Origin: Nitrospira sp.
GTDB taxonomy: Bacteria > UBA9089 > CG2-30-40-21 > SBAY01
Length of the DNA: 7,311 nt
Assembly (NCBI GenBank): GCA_005239945.1
Contig: SBAY01000156.1
Location: 1-7,311, forward strand
Direction: 5' to 3'
Position numbers and translations under genes: made by a program. How positions within the stretch are numbered: position 1 is the first letter of the stretch; each line of letters begins with the position of its first letter. This document shows, piece after piece, positions 1 through 5,510 of the stretch. The notes under the pieces were generated by a model. That model was not told the DNA's origin. It saw only the letters and a list, made by a program, of their open reading frames with translations, and ran no database searches.

Positions 1-1
1 A

Positions 2-68
2 ATTTTGGATTTTCGATTTTGGATTGAGGAATCTTAATATCCTTAATCCAAAATCGAAAATCCAAAAT
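2..68. repeat. Long perfect hairpin repeat downstream of the radical SAM gene
   Basis: Positions 2-25 are the exact reverse complement of 45-68, giving a 24-bp perfect stem. The inner bases AGGA (27-30) and TCCT (40-43) extend it to about 29 pairs around a 9-nt loop. The arms are built from the word ATTTTGGATT, repeated with variants, and a further partial copy of the word follows at 62-76. It lies about 45 bp beyond the stop of the minus-strand gene, so it may stabilise or end that transcript. The simple-word palindrome looks like a dispersed intergenic repeat rather than a dedicated terminator. It starts at the window edge, so the element may be longer. Confidence 0.75.
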
Positions 69-113
69 CCAAAATTTCATTTGGTATTAACTGATAACTA
101 AGGCATTACATGT

Positions 114-1541
114 TTAATGTAACAGGAATTCACCTACTTTCTCATCACCTATTGAAAATCTGGCTTGCATGATAGAGTCTTTTATCCCTTCACTGATTAT
201 TTTTATCCCTGGTAGATTTTTTCGGATATACCTTAATTTCGAATTCAAATTTTCTTTATTATCCATTGCCATATCTTGAAAAGGGGTATTGAGTTTAGGG
301 ATAAATGGATTGATACTGACAACTAATTCCCTTTTGAAGCCGGCTTTAATTTTGGCAACTAAATTAATTAATGCCTCAATATCTTCCTGGGTTTCTGTTG
401 GAAGTCCTATCAGGAAGTAAAGCTTTAAGGTAAAGGATGGGGAAGAAAGAATAAGAGAGGAGGAATTAATTATGGCTATTTTTTCCAGAATCACATCTTC
501 GGAGATGGGTTTATTAATTAATTTACGGAGTCGCTCTGAACCTGCCTCTGGTGCTACGGCAATGGTTTTTTGGTTCAAAATACTAATCAATTCAGGGGTA
601 ATCGAAGCAAGTCGCAGTGAAGATAAGGATACCTCGCCGCCAAGTATTTTTATCTCCCGACATATTTTAATTAAATCAGGATGATAGGAAATACCGCCGC
701 CTATTAAACCCATTTTTTTAGTCCATTTGAGCCCCTCTTTTACCTGATTCATGATAACCTCAAAACTTCTGTAACGAAATGGTTTATAGAGATGGCTTGC
801 CAGGCAGAATTTACACCCCTGCGGACAACCACGGGTTAACTCTATCAGGAACATCTGACTGAATTCGGTATTTTTAGTCACGATGCAGGAGTTGGCAGGA
901 TAAGAATCTAAGGAGGAAATGTATCTTCGTTTGAATTCCTTTTTGCCCAAAGATGGCACATAAACCCCTTCAATCTGACTTAATTCAAACAGTAGTTTTT
1001 CTCGAGCAGGAGATTTGCCTCGTTGATGGCGTAAAGCTAAATAAACATCCATAACCTCATTGACAACTTCTTCTCCCTCTCCAATGATAAATATATCAAT
1101 AAATGGGGATAATGGTTCTGGATTGGCTGTAACTGCTGTTCCACCAGCCATAATTAAAGGAAAAACCTTTCGCTCCCTGGAGTATAGAAGGATGTTCGCT
1201 AACTTTAGGATAGTCAGGATGTTGAAATAATCTAATTCGAAGGCAACACTAAAGGCAATTATATCAAATTCATTCAAAGGCTTTTGAGATTCAAGACTAC
1301 ACAGTAAGGAATTTAAGAACTCCTGCCTGTCTTCTTTGTCTGGCAAAAACCCCCGCTCACACCAGGTGTCTTCTCTTTTATTTAATAAGTGGTAGATGGT
1401 CGCAAATCCAAGGTTAGACATACCCACATAATATGTATTTGGATAGACAAGAACAACCGATACATCCCTTTTATCCTTATAATAGGTACCTATTTCCTCA
1501 TCTAATAATCTTTTGATTTTCTGTCTCAATCTCCAGTTCAT
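114..1541 (-). CDS. B12-binding domain/radical SAM protein, TIGR03960-like, possibly short at the C-terminus
   Basis: A 475-residue probable radical SAM enzyme. Residues about 28-165 resemble the cobalamin-binding-like N-terminal region of the TIGR03960 group: VYPNTYYVGMSNLG, then IMAGGTAVTANPEPLSPFID and IIGEGEE. The radical SAM core follows, with the 4Fe-4S cluster motif C239-x3-C243-x2-C246 inside ELTRGCPQGCKFC. Later family blocks are VAPEAGSERLRKLINK (329-344), LYFLIGLPTETQEDIE (374-389) and INPFIPKLNTPFQ (410-422). The classical B12 DxHxxG motif is not visible, as is common in this group. The ATG at 1539-1541 follows AGAGG on the minus strand (1553-1557) at about 11 nt. From memory, relatives continue well past the block that here reads FSIGDEKVG and stops at once, so this copy may be a short form or truncated. 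Residues about 359-370 (SSSLILSSPSF) look like a small insertion. It is transcribed away from pyk. The substrate is unknown; the family call is firm. Confidence 0.88.
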   Translation of the reverse strand: MNWRLRQKIKRLLDEEIGTYYKDKRDVSVVLVYPNTYYVGMSNLGFATIYHLLNKREDTWCERGFLPDKEDRQEFLNSLLCSLESQKPLNEFDIIAFSVAFELDYFNILTILKLANILLYSRERKVFPLIMAGGTAVTANPEPLSPFIDIFIIGEGEEVVNEVMDVYLALRHQRGKSPAREKLLFELSQIEGVYVPSLGKKEFKRRYISSLDSYPANSCIVTKNTEFSQMFLIELTRGCPQGCKFCLASHLYKPFRYRSFEVIMNQVKEGLKWTKKMGLIGGGISYHPDLIKICREIKILGGEVSLSSLRLASITPELISILNQKTIAVAPEAGSERLRKLINKPISEDVILEKIAIINSSSLILSSPSFTLKLYFLIGLPTETQEDIEALINLVAKIKAGFKRELVVSINPFIPKLNTPFQDMAMDNKENLNSKLRYIRKNLPGIKIISEGIKDSIMQARFSIGDEKVGEFLLH

Positions 1542-1590
1542 CTTAATGTCTACCTCTTTTTATCAGAAATATTGTTAATATTACCGGAAG

Positions 1591-1726
1591 CGTTCAGGTA
1601 TCAGCCCTCAGCTATCAGTTTTAAAGGAGTTAGGTTACACAAGGGAAAAGGTGTCTCATCGTGGGGTTTGCTTTTCCCCGATTTTTCTGTCTTTCTGAGT
1701 GAATACTGAAAGCTGATGGCTGAACG
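1591..1726. mobile_element. MITE-like inverted-repeat element, family 1
   Basis: The ends are imperfect inverted repeats: CGTTCAGGTATCAGCC at 1591 and, read on the minus strand from 1726, CGTTCAGCCATCAGC, followed by a TCAG-rich stretch on both sides. An inner 8-bp stem pairs GGGAAAAG (1643-1650) with CTTTTCCC (1671-1678). ATATTACC occurs just outside both ends (1578-1585 and 1729-1736), as a target-site duplication might. No coding frame is present. The 136-bp size, terminal inverted repeats and flanking direct repeat fit a non-autonomous element, but the transposase family is unknown. Confidence 0.6.
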
Positions 1727-1756
1727 ACATATTACCAGATTTTATCGAGTTCGTCA

Positions 1757-1903
1757 AGAAATTTTAACTATAAATTAGACGAATTTTACGAATGGAAGGA
1801 ATAAATACAAATGATGGATGAAGTAATAAGTGAAACAGGTAAAGCATCATTGTCTTTATTTTTGTCTAATTCGTAAAATTCGTATAATTGGTGGTTAAAT
1901 TTC
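1757..1903. mobile_element. MITE-like inverted-repeat element, family 2
   Basis: The arms at 1757-1793 and 1869-1903 are inverted copies. Both contain ACGAATTTTACGAAT, followed or preceded by AATTA and by AGAAATTT(T)AAC at the tips. Inside, AATGATG (1810-1816) pairs with CATCATT (1845-1851), so the whole 147 bp can fold into one long hairpin. No flanking duplication is obvious. It lies only 14 bp upstream of the pyk -35 box, so it could have brought in or altered upstream control; that is inference. Confidence 0.6.
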
Positions 1904-1917
1904 TGTAATGTTTTTAG

Positions 1918-1946
1918 TTGACATTTTAAGCCTTCCATTGTATAAT
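1918..1946 (+). promoter_or_regulatory. Consensus sigma-70 promoter of pyk
   Basis: TTGACA at 1918-1923 and TATAAT at 1941-1946 are both perfect consensus hexamers with an ideal 17-bp spacer. Transcription should start near 1953, giving a leader of about 33 nt. The ribosome site AGAGGAG (1967-1973) follows. No operator-like palindrome overlaps the hexamers. Confidence 0.88.
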
Positions 1947-1985
1947 GTTAATTGATCTTTATCTAAAGAGGAGTTATTGATTTTA

Positions 1986-3425
1986 ATGAAAAGGACAAAG
2001 ATTGTTTGTACTATTGGTCCTGCGAGCAGTTCTCATAAGGTATTAAAGGAATTAGCTGAAGCTGGGATGGATGTTGTTAGATTAAACTTTGCCCATGGGA
2101 CACATAAAGAACATCTTGAGGTGATAAGAAATATTAGAAGAATATCGGCTGAGCTCAATAAACCTATAGGTATTTTGCAAGATTTAACCGGACCTAAAAT
2201 TAGGATTGGGAGTGTAAAAAAAGGGATTGTTCTAAAGAAAGGTTTTGTTTTTACCTTAACCACTAATGAGATAGAGGGGGATGAAAATACAGCCTCTATT
2301 TCCTATCAACGGCTACCCAAAGAGATAAATATAGGTGACCCAATATTTATTGATGATGGTAAAATAGAACTAAAGGTAATCAGGCACGATATGGTGAAGG
2401 TTATTTGCCAGGTGGTCAGAGGTGGTGAATTAAAATCACACGCAGGGGTAAATCTTCCACAAACTAAACTTTCTATTCCTTCTCTTACTCCAAAGGATAT
2501 AGAGGATTTGAATTTTGGTATTGAAGAGGAGGTAGATTTAATAAGCCTGTCTTTTGTCCGAGGCGTAGAGGATATTAAAGGTTTGCAGAAACTATTAAAA
2601 GAAACAGCTTTACAACCTGGGACAGGTTTAAAACCTGGAAGAAAAATCCCTATCATTGCCAAGATTGAAAAGAAAGAGGCTGTTGAGAATATAAGCGAGA
2701 TACTTAAAATGGCAAATGGAATAATGATAGCCCGAGGTGACTTAGGGATTGAGACATCATTGGCTAAGGTGCCATTAGTGCAAAAGGGGGCAATATTAGA
2801 GGCAAATCTATTGGGTAAGCCGGTTATTACTGCTACGCAAATGCTGGAATCTATGATAGAGGAAGATATTCCCACCCGGGCAGAGGTAGCGGATATTGCC
2901 AACGCTGTTTTTGATTCAACAGATGCCCTTATGTTATCTGCGGAAACAGCGACAGGGAAATACCCTGTAGAATGTGTTAAAACAATGGTAGAGATTGCTC
3001 AGGCGGCAGAACAGGCCTTAGAGTATGAGGCTATATTAAAGGATAAGATAGAATTACGGCGTTTAAATACTACTGAAGCTATTGGTTTTGCTACGGCTCA
3101 AATGGCTATGGATTTAGATGTATCGACTATTATCACCTGTACCCAGTCGGGGATGACGGCCAGGATGCTCGCTAAATATCGACCTTCAGTGCCAATAATA
3201 GCGGTTAGTCCATCTTTAGATACAGTCCGACAATTAACCCTTGTCTGGGGTGTTTATCCTATTAAATCAGAACAGTTTGATAATACTGATGATATGCTCA
3301 AAAAAGCAATTGAGACGGCTAAGTCTCTTGGTATATTTCGTTCTGGAGATAAAATAATTATTACTGGTGGTGTTCCGGTAGGAGTCCCAAAGACAACTAA
3401 TTTTTTACAGGTAATCGTCGCTTGA
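1986..3425 (+). CDS. pyk: Pyruvate kinase
   Basis: Cytoplasmic glycolytic enzyme that transfers phosphate from phosphoenolpyruvate to ADP, giving pyruvate and ATP. Visible family blocks, numbered from the ATG at 1986 (479 aa), are KIVCTIGPAS (5-14), VVRLNFAHG (30-38, with the substrate Arg32), DLTGPKIR (66-73), FIDDGKI (121-127), AKIE with catalytic Lys226 and metal ligand Glu228, ARGDLGIE (249-256, metal ligand Asp252), ITATQMLESM (281-290) and PTRAEVADIANAVFDSTDA (296-314). The C-terminal domain is complete, with no added PEP-utiliser domain. An in-frame TTG at 1977 would add three residues but sits only 3 nt from the AGGAG at 1969-1973. The ATG gives the usual start MKRTKIVCTIGP, although its 12-nt spacing is long. 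About nine extra residues precede the catalytic lysine (roughly 207-221), encoded by palindromic DNA. It has its own promoter; the next gene starts 55 bp downstream and may be cotranscribed. Confidence 0.97.
   Translation: MKRTKIVCTIGPASSSHKVLKELAEAGMDVVRLNFAHGTHKEHLEVIRNIRRISAELNKPIGILQDLTGPKIRIGSVKKGIVLKKGFVFTLTTNEIEGDENTASISYQRLPKEINIGDPIFIDDGKIELKVIRHDMVKVICQVVRGGELKSHAGVNLPQTKLSIPSLTPKDIEDLNFGIEEEVDLISLSFVRGVEDIKGLQKLLKETALQPGTGLKPGRKIPIIAKIEKKEAVENISEILKMANGIMIARGDLGIETSLAKVPLVQKGAILEANLLGKPVITATQMLESMIEEDIPTRAEVADIANAVFDSTDALMLSAETATGKYPVECVKTMVEIAQAAEQALEYEAILKDKIELRRLNTTEAIGFATAQMAMDLDVSTIITCTQSGMTARMLAKYRPSVPIIAVSPSLDTVRQLTLVWGVYPIKSEQFDNTDDMLKKAIETAKSLGIFRSGDKIIITGGVPVGVPKTTNFLQVIVA
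2611..2640 (+). repeat. Palindromic repeat-like insertion inside the pyk coding sequence
   Basis: CAGGTTTAAAACCTG (2623-2637) is a perfect palindrome around one base. AACCTG (2614-2619) and CAGGTT (2623-2628) form a second, overlapping palindrome, and AACCTGG is also directly repeated (2614-2620 and 2632-2638). The stretch encodes LQPGTGLKPGR, where pyruvate kinases as I recall them have only about 8 residues between the LL(E/K) helix end and IIAKIE, against about 17 here. It is probably a small palindromic repeat accommodated in frame in a surface loop. Confidence 0.5.
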
Positions 3426-3428
3426 AAA

Positions 3429-3464
3429 AGTCAGACTAGTCAGACAGGTCAGACTGGTCTGACT
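3429..3464. repeat. GTCAGAC tandem/palindromic repeat between pyk and the M23 gene
   Basis: The heptamer GTCAGAC occurs three times in a row at 9-bp spacing (3430, 3439, 3448), followed by its inverse GTCTGAC (3457-3463). AGTCAGAC (3429-3436) can pair with GTCTGACT (3457-3464), or the third copy can pair directly with the inverse. It begins four bases after the pyk stop. No T-run follows, so it is a poor intrinsic terminator; it could act as an mRNA processing or attenuation hairpin. Confidence 0.55.
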
Positions 3465-3480
3465 CTTAAGGGGAAAAACG

Positions 3481-4209
3481 ATGAAAAAAGGTATCTTAAT
3501 TATTCTTTGGTGTGCTATTTTCCTTGTTGGGTGTGTCCATACCCCTTTTTATTATTGGAGTTTAGAGGCACAAAAGGGTGTTTATCATAAGATAGAGAAG
3601 GGACAAACACTCTGGCGAATTGCAAAAACCTATGGTGTCTCGGTAGAAGAACTTATTAAAATAAACAAAATCGAAGATATCACCAGTATAAAAATAGGTC
3701 AGCAAATATTCATTCCCGGAGCAACAGAGATATTGAATGTAGATATCTATGTTCCACCTAAAATTGTAGATGTATGTCTTCCTGCTACATCTAAGGAAGA
3801 ATATATTCCCCCTCAAGCCCTTTCAATATCAGAACGAAAATTACTCATCCAGCCTATAGAAGGTAAAATTATTTCATACTTTGGAATGAGAGGTAATTCG
3901 ATGCACAATGGGATAGATATTAAAGCTGAATTGGGAACCCTCATAAAAGCCGCCGCAGATGGAGTAGTAACTTATAGTAAGAATACTTATCGAGGATATG
4001 GGAATGCCATTATTATTACTCATGATAATGATGACCTTACAACCGTCTATGCCCATAATTTGGTAAATTTAGTTCATGAAGGACAGAGGGTTAAACAGGG
4101 AGATGTGATTGGTAAAGTAGGCCAGACAGGAAACGCAATCACCACTCATCTCCACTTTGAGGTCTGGAAAGGATTTATAGCCCAGGACCCGTGTAGTTAT
4201 TTACCTTAG
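3481..4209 (+). CDS. LysM domain/M23 metallopeptidase lipoprotein (NlpD-like murein hydrolase)
   Basis: A 242-residue envelope protein. The N-terminus MKKGILIILWCAIFLVGC is a lipoprotein signal with lipobox LVGC and acylated Cys18. A LysM peptidoglycan-binding domain spans about 35-79 (YHKIEKGQTLWRIAKTYGVS to IGQQIFIP). A linker leads to an M23 (LytM) domain at about 122-240. The zinc and catalytic residues appear intact: H142-x3-D146 (HNGID), H192 (YAH) and H223-x-H225 (HLH). This differs from E. coli NlpD, whose site is degenerate, so direct cleavage of peptidoglycan cross-bridges is likely, at the periplasmic face of a membrane. The ATG follows AAGGGG (3468-3473) at 7 nt. It lies 55 bp downstream of pyk and may share its transcript. 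Its TAG stop (4207-4209) overlaps the first bases of a dispersed repeat, so its extreme C-terminus may have been reshaped by insertion. Confidence 0.92.
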   Translation: MKKGILIILWCAIFLVGCVHTPFYYWSLEAQKGVYHKIEKGQTLWRIAKTYGVSVEELIKINKIEDITSIKIGQQIFIPGATEILNVDIYVPPKIVDVCLPATSKEEYIPPQALSISERKLLIQPIEGKIISYFGMRGNSMHNGIDIKAELGTLIKAAADGVVTYSKNTYRGYGNAIIITHDNDDLTTVYAHNLVNLVHEGQRVKQGDVIGKVGQTGNAITTHLHFEVWKGFIAQDPCSYLP

Positions 4210-4291
4210 TGCCTATCCGAAAAGTTGGAAACCCGAACTTGTTCGGGGAATGTCCTCAACAAGTTGAGGCATCCATCAATTTTTCGGATAG
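4208..4291. repeat. Cloverleaf-like dispersed repeat, copy 1
   Basis: An outer stem pairs CTATCCGAAAA (4213-4223) with TTTTCGGATAG (4281-4291), 11 bp and perfect. Inside are two hairpins: CCCGAAC/GTTCGGG (4232-4238 with 4241-4247) and CCTCAAC/GTTGAGG (4254-4260 with 4263-4269). Its first part, from AGTGCCTA through GTCCTCAA (4208-4259), is nearly identical to 5315-5367. It therefore belongs to a repeat family with conserved terminal AGTGCCTA and a REP-like hairpin. It starts inside the stop codon of the M23 gene and could also serve as its 3' mRNA structure. Confidence 0.75.
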
Positions 4292-4333
4292 ACATTTAAT
4301 AAAAAATTTTTTGTTAAATATGTAAAAAAATAC

Positions 4334-4362
4334 TTGACAAATTTAAAAATATATGATATGAT
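4334..4362 (+). promoter_or_regulatory. Strong extended -10 promoter P1
   Basis: TTGACA (4334-4339), a 17-bp spacer and TATGAT (4357-4362), preceded by an extended TGA (4354-4356). Transcription should start near 4369, more than 310 bp ahead of the next large gene. The -35 box sits in AAAAAAATACTTGACAAAT, which is repeated exactly at the second promoter 292 bp downstream. Confidence 0.82.
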
Positions 4363-4413
4363 TATACAAAACTGGAGAAAGATAATGATTTTAACCTCCT
4401 ATTTTTAATGAAT

Positions 4414-4526
4414 TTTTCTCTGTATAGACACTTGAATTAAGTATATGAGGGAAGTACTTGAGAAAAGGGTGAGACAGAGAAAATGGAGTCTCTTAACTTG
4501 CTTCTTATCTTAAAACTCACCTTTTC
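4414..4526 (+). ncRNA. Candidate structured RNA or long leader between promoters P1 and P2
   Basis: The stretch from P1 (start near 4369) to P2 has no convincing gene but strong pairing potential. TTTTCTCTGT (4414-4423) pairs perfectly with ACAGAGAAAA (4474-4483). GAAAAGG-G-TGAG (4462-4473) pairs with CTCACCTTTTC (4516-4526), with one bulged G. The two stems interleave and abut at 4473/4474, the layout of an H-type pseudoknot with coaxial stems. Alternatives exist: GAGAC (4471-4475) could instead pair with GTCTC (4488-4492), so switching is possible. A further hairpin, CATTAT/ATAATG, lies at 4555-4573. I do not recognise a known riboswitch or sRNA family. No U-tract terminator is visible, so it may be the 5' leader of the next gene. 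Confidence 0.35.
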
Positions 4527-4625
4527 TTCCCAGGAAAATTAATTAAAGATTTGGCATTATTCTGCCGATAATGGAAAAGAAGGAGTATGTAAAAATAAAA
4601 AATCGAAGAAAATTTAAAAAAATAC

Positions 4626-4654
4626 TTGACAAATAAGGGGGGATGTGATAATAT
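4626..4654 (+). promoter_or_regulatory. Strong extended -10 promoter P2
   Basis: TTGACA (4626-4631), a 17-bp spacer and TAATAT (4649-4654) with an extended TGA (4646-4648). The upstream A-tract and ATAC-TTGACA-AAT context duplicates that of P1. Transcription would start near 4661, leaving about 25 nt before the ATG at 4686. Confidence 0.82.
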
Positions 4655-4685
4655 AAATTAAAATAGAGGTAAAAATTAAAAAGGT

Positions 4686-5162
4686 ATGGAAAAGTGGATA
4701 TTAGGATTTATAATTGTTATATTAATGTTGGGGTGTTCGATAAAATCTGGATGGACGCAATCAGGAGCGGAGTTAGGTATTTCGTCCAAAGAATTAATAG
4801 AAAGATTGACCAGGATTGAAGAAAATCAAAAAAACTTACAACGTCAGATAGATGATAATCAAAAAAACTTACAGCGACAAATAGATGATAACCAAAAAAA
4901 CTTACAACGACAAATAGATGGCTTACAACGACAAATAGATGAATTGAAAAATATTATGATGTGGGGTTTTGGAATGATGTGGACAGGAATGCTTGCTTTA
5001 ATGGGATTTATACTTTGGGACCGCAGGACAGCTTTATTACCTACTATTCATGCGTTAAAAGAGTTAGCACTCCAGCAGAAGAAAGTCGAGCTGGCATTAC
5101 AACAATATGCAACTAAAGAAATAAGATTTGCTCAAGCAATGCAGGTCGCTGGCTTATTGTAA
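4686..5162 (+). CDS. Small coiled-coil membrane protein with hendecad repeats, function unknown
   Basis: A 158-residue protein of no named family I can assign. The N-terminus (1-17) is hydrophobic and ends in LMLGC, a slightly atypical lipobox (Met at -3), so it may be a lipoprotein or keep an N-terminal anchor. Residues about 35-90 form a coiled coil with three identical 11-residue units (NQKNLQRQIDD at 47-57, 58-68 and 69-79, the last ending in G), then a partial LQRQIDE. A second hydrophobic segment at about 90-111 is followed by WDRR, positive charges expected on the cytoplasmic side. The C-terminal third is helical and Gln/Leu-rich. The likely layout is a periplasmic coiled coil tethered to the inner membrane with a short cytoplasmic tail. 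The start is weakly defined: AGAGGT (4663-4668) is 17 nt upstream and AAGG directly abuts the ATG. It has a dedicated promoter and no operon partner. Confidence 0.8.
   Translation: MEKWILGFIIVILMLGCSIKSGWTQSGAELGISSKELIERLTRIEENQKNLQRQIDDNQKNLQRQIDDNQKNLQRQIDGLQRQIDELKNIMMWGFGMMWTGMLALMGFILWDRRTALLPTIHALKELALQQKKVELALQQYATKEIRFAQAMQVAGLL
4824..4940 (+). repeat. 33-bp in-frame tandem repeat encoding the coiled coil
   Basis: Three consecutive 33-bp units (4824-4856, 4857-4889, 4890-4922), each encoding NQKNLQRQID plus D or G, followed by a partial unit starting with TTACAACGACAAATAGATG. Copies differ only at silent or near-silent positions (for example cgt/cga and cag/caa), so the expansion is recent or kept uniform. 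An 11-residue period keeps the coiled-coil phase, so copy-number change would lengthen or shorten the rod without breaking it. Confidence 0.9.
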
Positions 5163-5165
5163 AAT

Positions 5166-5219
5166 AGGCTTTCAGCCTGTCATCTGATAGTAGGACAGGC
5201 TGCCAGCCTGTTATCTAAC
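5166..5219. repeat. 31-bp duplicated palindrome downstream of the coiled-coil gene
   Basis: Two direct copies of AGGCTnnCAGCCTGTyATCTrA start at 5166 and 5197. Each copy is itself palindromic (AGGCT...AGCCT). Together they form a 9-bp perfect stem, CAGCCTGTC (5173-5181) with GACAGGCTG (5194-5202), with alternative pairing within copy 2. It begins 4 bp after the stop and may act as a 3' mRNA stabiliser. No clear U-tract follows, so termination is not assured. Confidence 0.6.
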
Positions 5220-5314
5220 ATACTCAGGATAATCCGTAAGGATTTATCAGTGAGAAACTCTTTAGGAAAAAAAGAAAGGGTATCCCAACATTATAATTAT
5301 TGGCGGGGATATTT

Positions 5315-5429
5315 AGTGCCTACGCCAAAAAGTTGGAAGTCCGAACTTGTTCGGGGAATGTCCTCAAACTCGTTGAGGCTTCCAATAATAGGGCGACAGA
5401 AACCCGAACTTTTTCGGGGAATAGGCACT
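5315..5429. repeat. Cloverleaf-like dispersed repeat, copy 2
   Basis: The ends AGTGCCTA (5315-5322) and TAGGCACT (5422-5429) are perfect inverted repeats. A second stem pairs TTGGAAG (5333-5339) with CTTCCAA (5379-5385), enclosing two hairpins: CCGAAC/GTTCGG (5341-5354) and CCTCAA/TTGAGG (5362-5378). A third hairpin, CCCGAA/TTCGGG (5403-5418), lies near the right end. The left half matches copy 1 (4208-4259). An open frame at 5250-5432 runs across it but is an artefact of the repeat. Confidence 0.78.
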
Positions 5430-5435
5430 TAAAGG

Positions 5436-5444
5436 TGATATGAT
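5436..5444 (+). promoter_or_regulatory. Possible extended -10 element upstream of the barrel gene
   Basis: TGATATGAT at 5436-5444 is the same extended -10 seen in P1, but no acceptable -35 box lies 17 bp upstream; that place is occupied by the GGGGAA end of the repeat. If active, it would start RNA near 5451 and give a leader of about 245 nt. Weak evidence. Confidence 0.25.
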
Positions 5445-5510
5445 TTTCCTGAAAAAGCAAAAGATAAATCTTTACGGTTAAAAAATAGGATATAAAGAAA
5501 GAGTACCTTA

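Noticed and set aside
472..684. 70-codon plus-strand frame
   Set aside because: It lies wholly inside the radical SAM gene on the opposite strand, with no family resemblance and no ribosome site needed to explain it.
2033..2902. Two minus-strand frames of 76 and 198 codons
   Set aside because: Both are antisense shadows of the conserved pyk gene; the longer one is Ser/Ile/Pro-rich as expected from antisense reading.
3429..3464. CRISPR-like array, because of three regularly spaced heptamers
   Set aside because: Units are only 7 bp with 2-bp gaps, there are no spacers, and the region ends in an inverse copy; it is a palindromic repeat.
3562..4056. Minus-strand frames of 84 and 60 codons
   Set aside because: Antisense to the intact LysM/M23 gene, with odd composition and no recognisable motif.
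4445..4513. 22-codon frame MREVLEKRVRQRKWSLLTCFLS
   Set aside because: No ribosome site, and it overlaps the paired stems of the candidate structured RNA; probably chance.
4369..4625. 6S RNA, SRP RNA or tmRNA
   Set aside because: No long bulged hairpin typical of 6S, no SRP GGAAGCAGCC-like core and no tmRNA tag or tRNA-like ends.
4571..4636. 21-codon Lys-rich frame overlapping promoter P2
   Set aside because: Composition is what A-rich DNA gives, there is no good ribosome site, and its end is the -35 box.
5250..5432. 60-codon frame starting with GTG
   Set aside because: Most of it is the second cloverleaf repeat read in one frame; the repeat explains the sequence.
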